This document shows, one piece after another, positions 60,894-64,000 of a stretch of DNA of 64,000 nt; the stretch's first letter is position 1, and each line of letters begins with the position of its first letter. The stretch is taken from positions 12,204,632 through 12,268,631 of the forward strand of contig OX457057.1 in NCBI GenBank assembly GCA_949752795.1, given 5' to 3'. The stretch comes from Hyperoodon ampullatus (Eukaryota > Chordata > Mammalia > Artiodactyla > Ziphiidae). Position numbers and translations under genes: made by a program. The notes beneath the pieces are model-generated. The model did no database searches. It was given only the letters and a program-made list of their open reading frames with translations, and was not told the DNA's origin.

Positions 60894-61342
60894 AAAAACA
60901 GACTTGTTGATAACTGACCTTGACCCCATGCTTCCTGTACAGCCCAGAGCTGGCTTTTAATGGGAGTCTTCTTCTTATGTTTGCTTTTCTCCCTACCTGT
61001 TTCATTGTAGTTACCAGCAGCAATTTGTGAGAAAACCTTGACCTTCCCTCTGATAGAGCAAGCCGGCAAGCTAGAGAAAACCAACTTTAACCATCCAACT
61101 AAAGCTACCCTCAACCAATACGCTTCAGAGAAAAAAAAAACAAAAAACAAAACTTTATTTTTTAATTTTTAAACCCGAAGAGCTTGGAGTCTCTGCTGCG
61201 TTTATACATCTTTGGCTCCTTCCCCCTAGGGGCCCTATCGTTCGGGCTCTGTGTGCTGCAAGCAACAGAAACCAGCTCTAGCCGGCCTCAGGGATGGAGC
61301 ACTTCAGGGTAGCACCCCAGCCAGGGCTCAAAACCAGCTTCC

Positions 61343-62043
61343 TTATTTTCCCCACCATGTTCACAGCAGCATAGTTAAAATAGCCAAGAGGTAGAAACCA
61401 CCCAAGTGCCCATGACGCTTAATGGATAAACAAAATACACTCTAAACTGTATGATGGAATATTATTTAGCCTTAAAAATGAAGGAAGGGCTTCCCTGGTG
61501 GCGCAGTGGTTGAGAGTCCGCCTGCTAATGCAGGGGACACGGGTTCGTGCCCTGGTCTGGGACGATCCCACATGCCGCGGAGCGGCTGGGCCCGTGACCC
61601 ATGGCCGCTGAGCCTGCGCGTCCGCAGCCTGTGCTCCACAACGGGAGAGGCCACAGCAGTGAGAGGCCCGCCTACCACAAAAAAAAAGAAGGAAATTCTG
61701 ACATGTTACAACATGGATGAACCTTCAGGGCATTGTGCTAAGTGAAATATGCCAGTCACAAAAAGACAAGTACCATGTGATTTCACTTATTTGAGGTACT
61801 TGGTACTTAGAGTAGTCCAATTCATAGAGACAGAATGTTGGTCACCACGGGCTGGGTGGTGGAGGGAATGGGGAGTTGTTGTCTAATGGTTAATAGAGTT
61901 TACGTTTTGCAAGATGAAAAAGTTCTGGAGATCCATCTCACAGAAATGTGAAAATACTTAACACCACTGAACTGTATACTTTAAAATGCTAAGATGATAA
62001 ATTTTATGTTGCAGGTTATTTACCACAATTTGAAAACTAAATA
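61343..62043 (+). mobile_element. Old L1 3' end, sense, with 9-base flanking repeat
   Basis: 'ttcacagcagcatagttaaa', 'caacatggatgaaccttcag' and 'caccactgaactgtatactt'. The flanks share '(c/a)cagcttcc' at 61334-61342 and 62045-62052, a probable target duplication. Confidence 0.82.
61487..61688 (+). repeat. Cetacean tRNA-SINE inside L1, sense
   Basis: Head 'gggcttccctggtggcgcag', near-consensus body, 'accacaaaaaaaaag' tail; L1 resumes at 'gaaggaaattctgacatgtt'. Confidence 0.93.
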
Positions 62044-62480
62044 AACAGCTTCCCTGTCTCCATGTCTGGGCTCCACTCCCTCATGCTGGCTGCATTCTGA
62101 AGTCCCACCAGGTCACTCCAGATCCTGGTGTCCAGCCAAGTCTTCTTGGGTCTCCCTGGCTCTGATTGGATCACTTGCCCCACCACTGAACCAATCAGTA
62201 TGTCCAGAGAGTGTGACTGGTTGATTGCTTAGCCCCACCCACAGCAATGGGCCGACAGATTGGGAGGGAGATTCCTGGAATTTCCAGAAGAGCCAGGTGG
62301 GTTGCGGCCTGTCCACTACGGCAGTGAACCACTTGAGGCATGAGATATGACCACTCCCTTTAGCACCCTGGCAGTTAGTGGGCAGTGAGGCACATCTACC
62401 TGAGCATCGCAGCACAAAAGGGAATTCCTCCACACCACCCGTGGTCTCTAGATTTGTTTTCTATCAGGCGGGGGTAAAAC

Positions 62481-63239
62481 ATATTCAAATTTCCCCCTTC
62501 CCACCTTCAGCCCTTTCATTCGATAAATCTTTATTAAATCGATGAGGAAAGGTTGTAGGAATGATTGAGGTGAGACAGCCCCAGAGGAGAGGACGGGAAG
62601 GGATAGGATGGATGGAGAAGTGAGTGCAAGGCAGGAGCAGGACACCTCAGCTTCTGAAAGGAGAGAAAGGAAGAAAGCTTAGGTGGAGACCGAGGTGCCC
62701 ACAGTGGAGAGAAATTCGAATCTTCACATAAGGTAACAGAGTTCTGGAACACTGCCAAGTCCGTTCCCGAAACAGGTTTCAACGGGGCCAGTGTCATTAT
62801 AAATGCTGGGCCAGGTGTCGCCAGGCAATTGGAGTTTGATTTTCCCGAACAGTGTTCTCCCTGACTCCAAAAAATCTTCAGGGGAATTCACCGGATTCTT
62901 GACTTGGCTGGGAAAGACTAGCTAAAAGACTGGTTTGGGAACCTGAGTGAGTGGAGAACCTTCCTCTTGAATACAATCCAGCTGGAGCTATAGGAAGTTC
63001 TGTCTGCCAGTGCTCCTATTTCGGAAGCATTCTGTCCTGTTTCTCATTATGTGTCTGCAGTCTGCAGAAAGAGAAACGTGACCCGCCACAGGCGGCAAAC
63101 CTTTGAACTTAGCTTCTTCCTTGAAAAGTGTGTTTTTTTCTGCCAAGAGACTGGGGGCGGGGCAGAGAAGGGAGAGAGAGACAGAGAGGGAAAGAGCTTT
63201 CCGGAACCCCAGTCCCACCACCCTCTCCACCACCACCTG
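62481..63239. other. Intron 3, nothing recognised
   Basis: Open frames of 60-87 codons without domains. Confidence 0.35.
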
Positions 63240-63365
63240 AGCTTGGTGAAGTCCTTAACCTCTCCAAGCCTCATTTGTAAGCTAGGAATAAGGAGAGCTC
63301 CTCCCCTTCAGGGCTATAGCGAGAAATCGGTGAGTAATTACAATAAATGGTAGCATTCACGATGT
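63240..63365 (+). repeat. MIR fragment, sense
   Basis: 'ccttaacctctccaagcctc' and 'gggctatagcgagaaatcgg'. Confidence 0.7.
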
Positions 63366-63744
63366 CACGGTTTAACCACTAGGCTCGGGGAGGGACGGCC
63401 ACAACAGCATTAACCAAGACAAAGCCAGGTGTCAGCACCTCTCAGCATTTGCTTCTCCCGGTGTAGATGGATTTTGATGTGCTCTCTAATGAAAGTAGCT
63501 ACAGACATCTTGTGCTGGGTCAGATGAAAAAAGGTTCCCTCGATAGATATTTACGGAGCATCTGCCAAGAATCAGATGTGGCAGATGTTGAGGATCACAG
63601 GTTAATGAGCCAGCTGGGGTGCGAGCCAGTTGGGGTGCCTGCCACCCCAGAGCTCTCGGCTTCAGGGAACAGGTGGAATGGGAGTGCCAGGGAGACACAC
63701 AGTGTGGATGTGTGTGTCCTGGAGAGCTGGGCTTGAATCTCAGA
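63366..63744. other. Intron 3, nothing firm
   Basis: 63540-63590 ('gatagatatttacggagcat') looks like a worn L2 end. Confidence 0.35.
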
Positions 63745-63850
63745 GATGTGTTCATTCATTCTTTCAACCAGTATTTAAGGACCTACTGTGTATGTGCCAA
63801 GGGTTTCTTCTAGGAGCTGAGGATACGGTGCTGAGCAAGGCAGACAAAAA
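63745..63850 (-). repeat. L2 3' end, antisense
   Basis: 'gttcattcattctttcaacc', 'aggacctactgtgtatgtgc' and 'ctgaggatacggtgctgagc'. Confidence 0.8.
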
Positions 63851-63884
63851 GCTGTCAGCCTCTCAGAGCTCAGAGGTGGCGCTC

Positions 63885-64000
63885 TACCAGCTCAGACACT
63901 CACTTCCAAATCTGTGATCCTGGGAAAGTCACTAGGTCTTGCTCAGCCTTGGGCTCGTCACAGAGCCTCAGGGGTATTAAATGAGGTAATGCATGTGAAT
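63885..64000 (+). repeat. MIR, sense, cut by the window edge
   Basis: 'gatcctgggaaagtcactag' and 'aaatgaggtaatgcatgtga'. Confidence 0.75.

Larger units (their letters stand above)
61235..62480 (+). repeat. Old repeat split by an L1 insertion
   Basis: Left part 61235-61342 ('gctgcaagcaacagaaacca'); right part from about 62046 ('ctctgattggatcacttgcc', 'ctgaaccaatcagtatgtcc'). It resembles 55955-56510; name unassigned. Confidence 0.5.

Noticed and set aside
63366..64000. A further FHAD1 exon near the right edge
   Set aside because: I looked for a frame continuing the domain and its linker in phase 0 with splice sites; this stretch is mainly L2 and MIR and gave none.

Overview
The window is mammalian nuclear DNA, almost certainly from a cetacean. 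The main evidence is about 21 copies of tRNA-derived SINEs that begin with a 'gggcttccctggtggcgcag'-type head. They come in the short, ~200-base and ~340-base layouts I know from whales and dolphins (CHR-type, cetartiodactyl). The window also carries cetartiodactyl-type L1 3' ends. I saw no ruminant BovB or Bov-A and no primate Alu. Older elements common to placental mammals fill much of the rest: MIR, L2, MER20, MER5A, MLT1 and old L1M.

One real gene is supported: the 5' end of FHAD1 on the + strand. A CpG-rich promoter at about 24840-25350 holds an inverted CCAAT box, a GC-type box and a full RFX X-box (24990-25003). A non-coding first exon ends at a good donor after 25129. Exon 2 (28346-28452) carries the start codon and codes for 31 residues. 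Exon 3 (47945-48151) adds 69 residues. Together they encode 100 residues that form one forkhead-associated (FHA) domain. The rest of the gene lies beyond the right edge, and I found no further exon up to 64000.

Layout: 1-24840 is upstream intergenic DNA, a patchwork of MIR, L2, MER20, MLT1, L1 and SINEs with no convincing gene. 25130-28345 is intron 1. 28453-47944 is intron 2 (19.5 kb), dominated by antisense L1 blocks at 29147-31420, 34730-35700, 39800-42300 and 42895-46260. 48152-64000 is the start of intron 3, with a strong G-quadruplex motif just inside its donor, an antisense L1 block (50255-51110) and several nested insertions.

There is no CRISPR array, operon or mobile element that looks able to move by itself; all L1 coding traces are broken. 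The observations most worth a second look are the X-box/CCAAT promoter, an Asp in place of the usual FHA serine, the intronic G-run beside exon 3's donor, and an L1 block with short stretches in reversed orientation. Repeat family names come from memory of consensus sequences, not from a search, and repeat edges are good to roughly 10-30 bases unless a target-site duplication is given.
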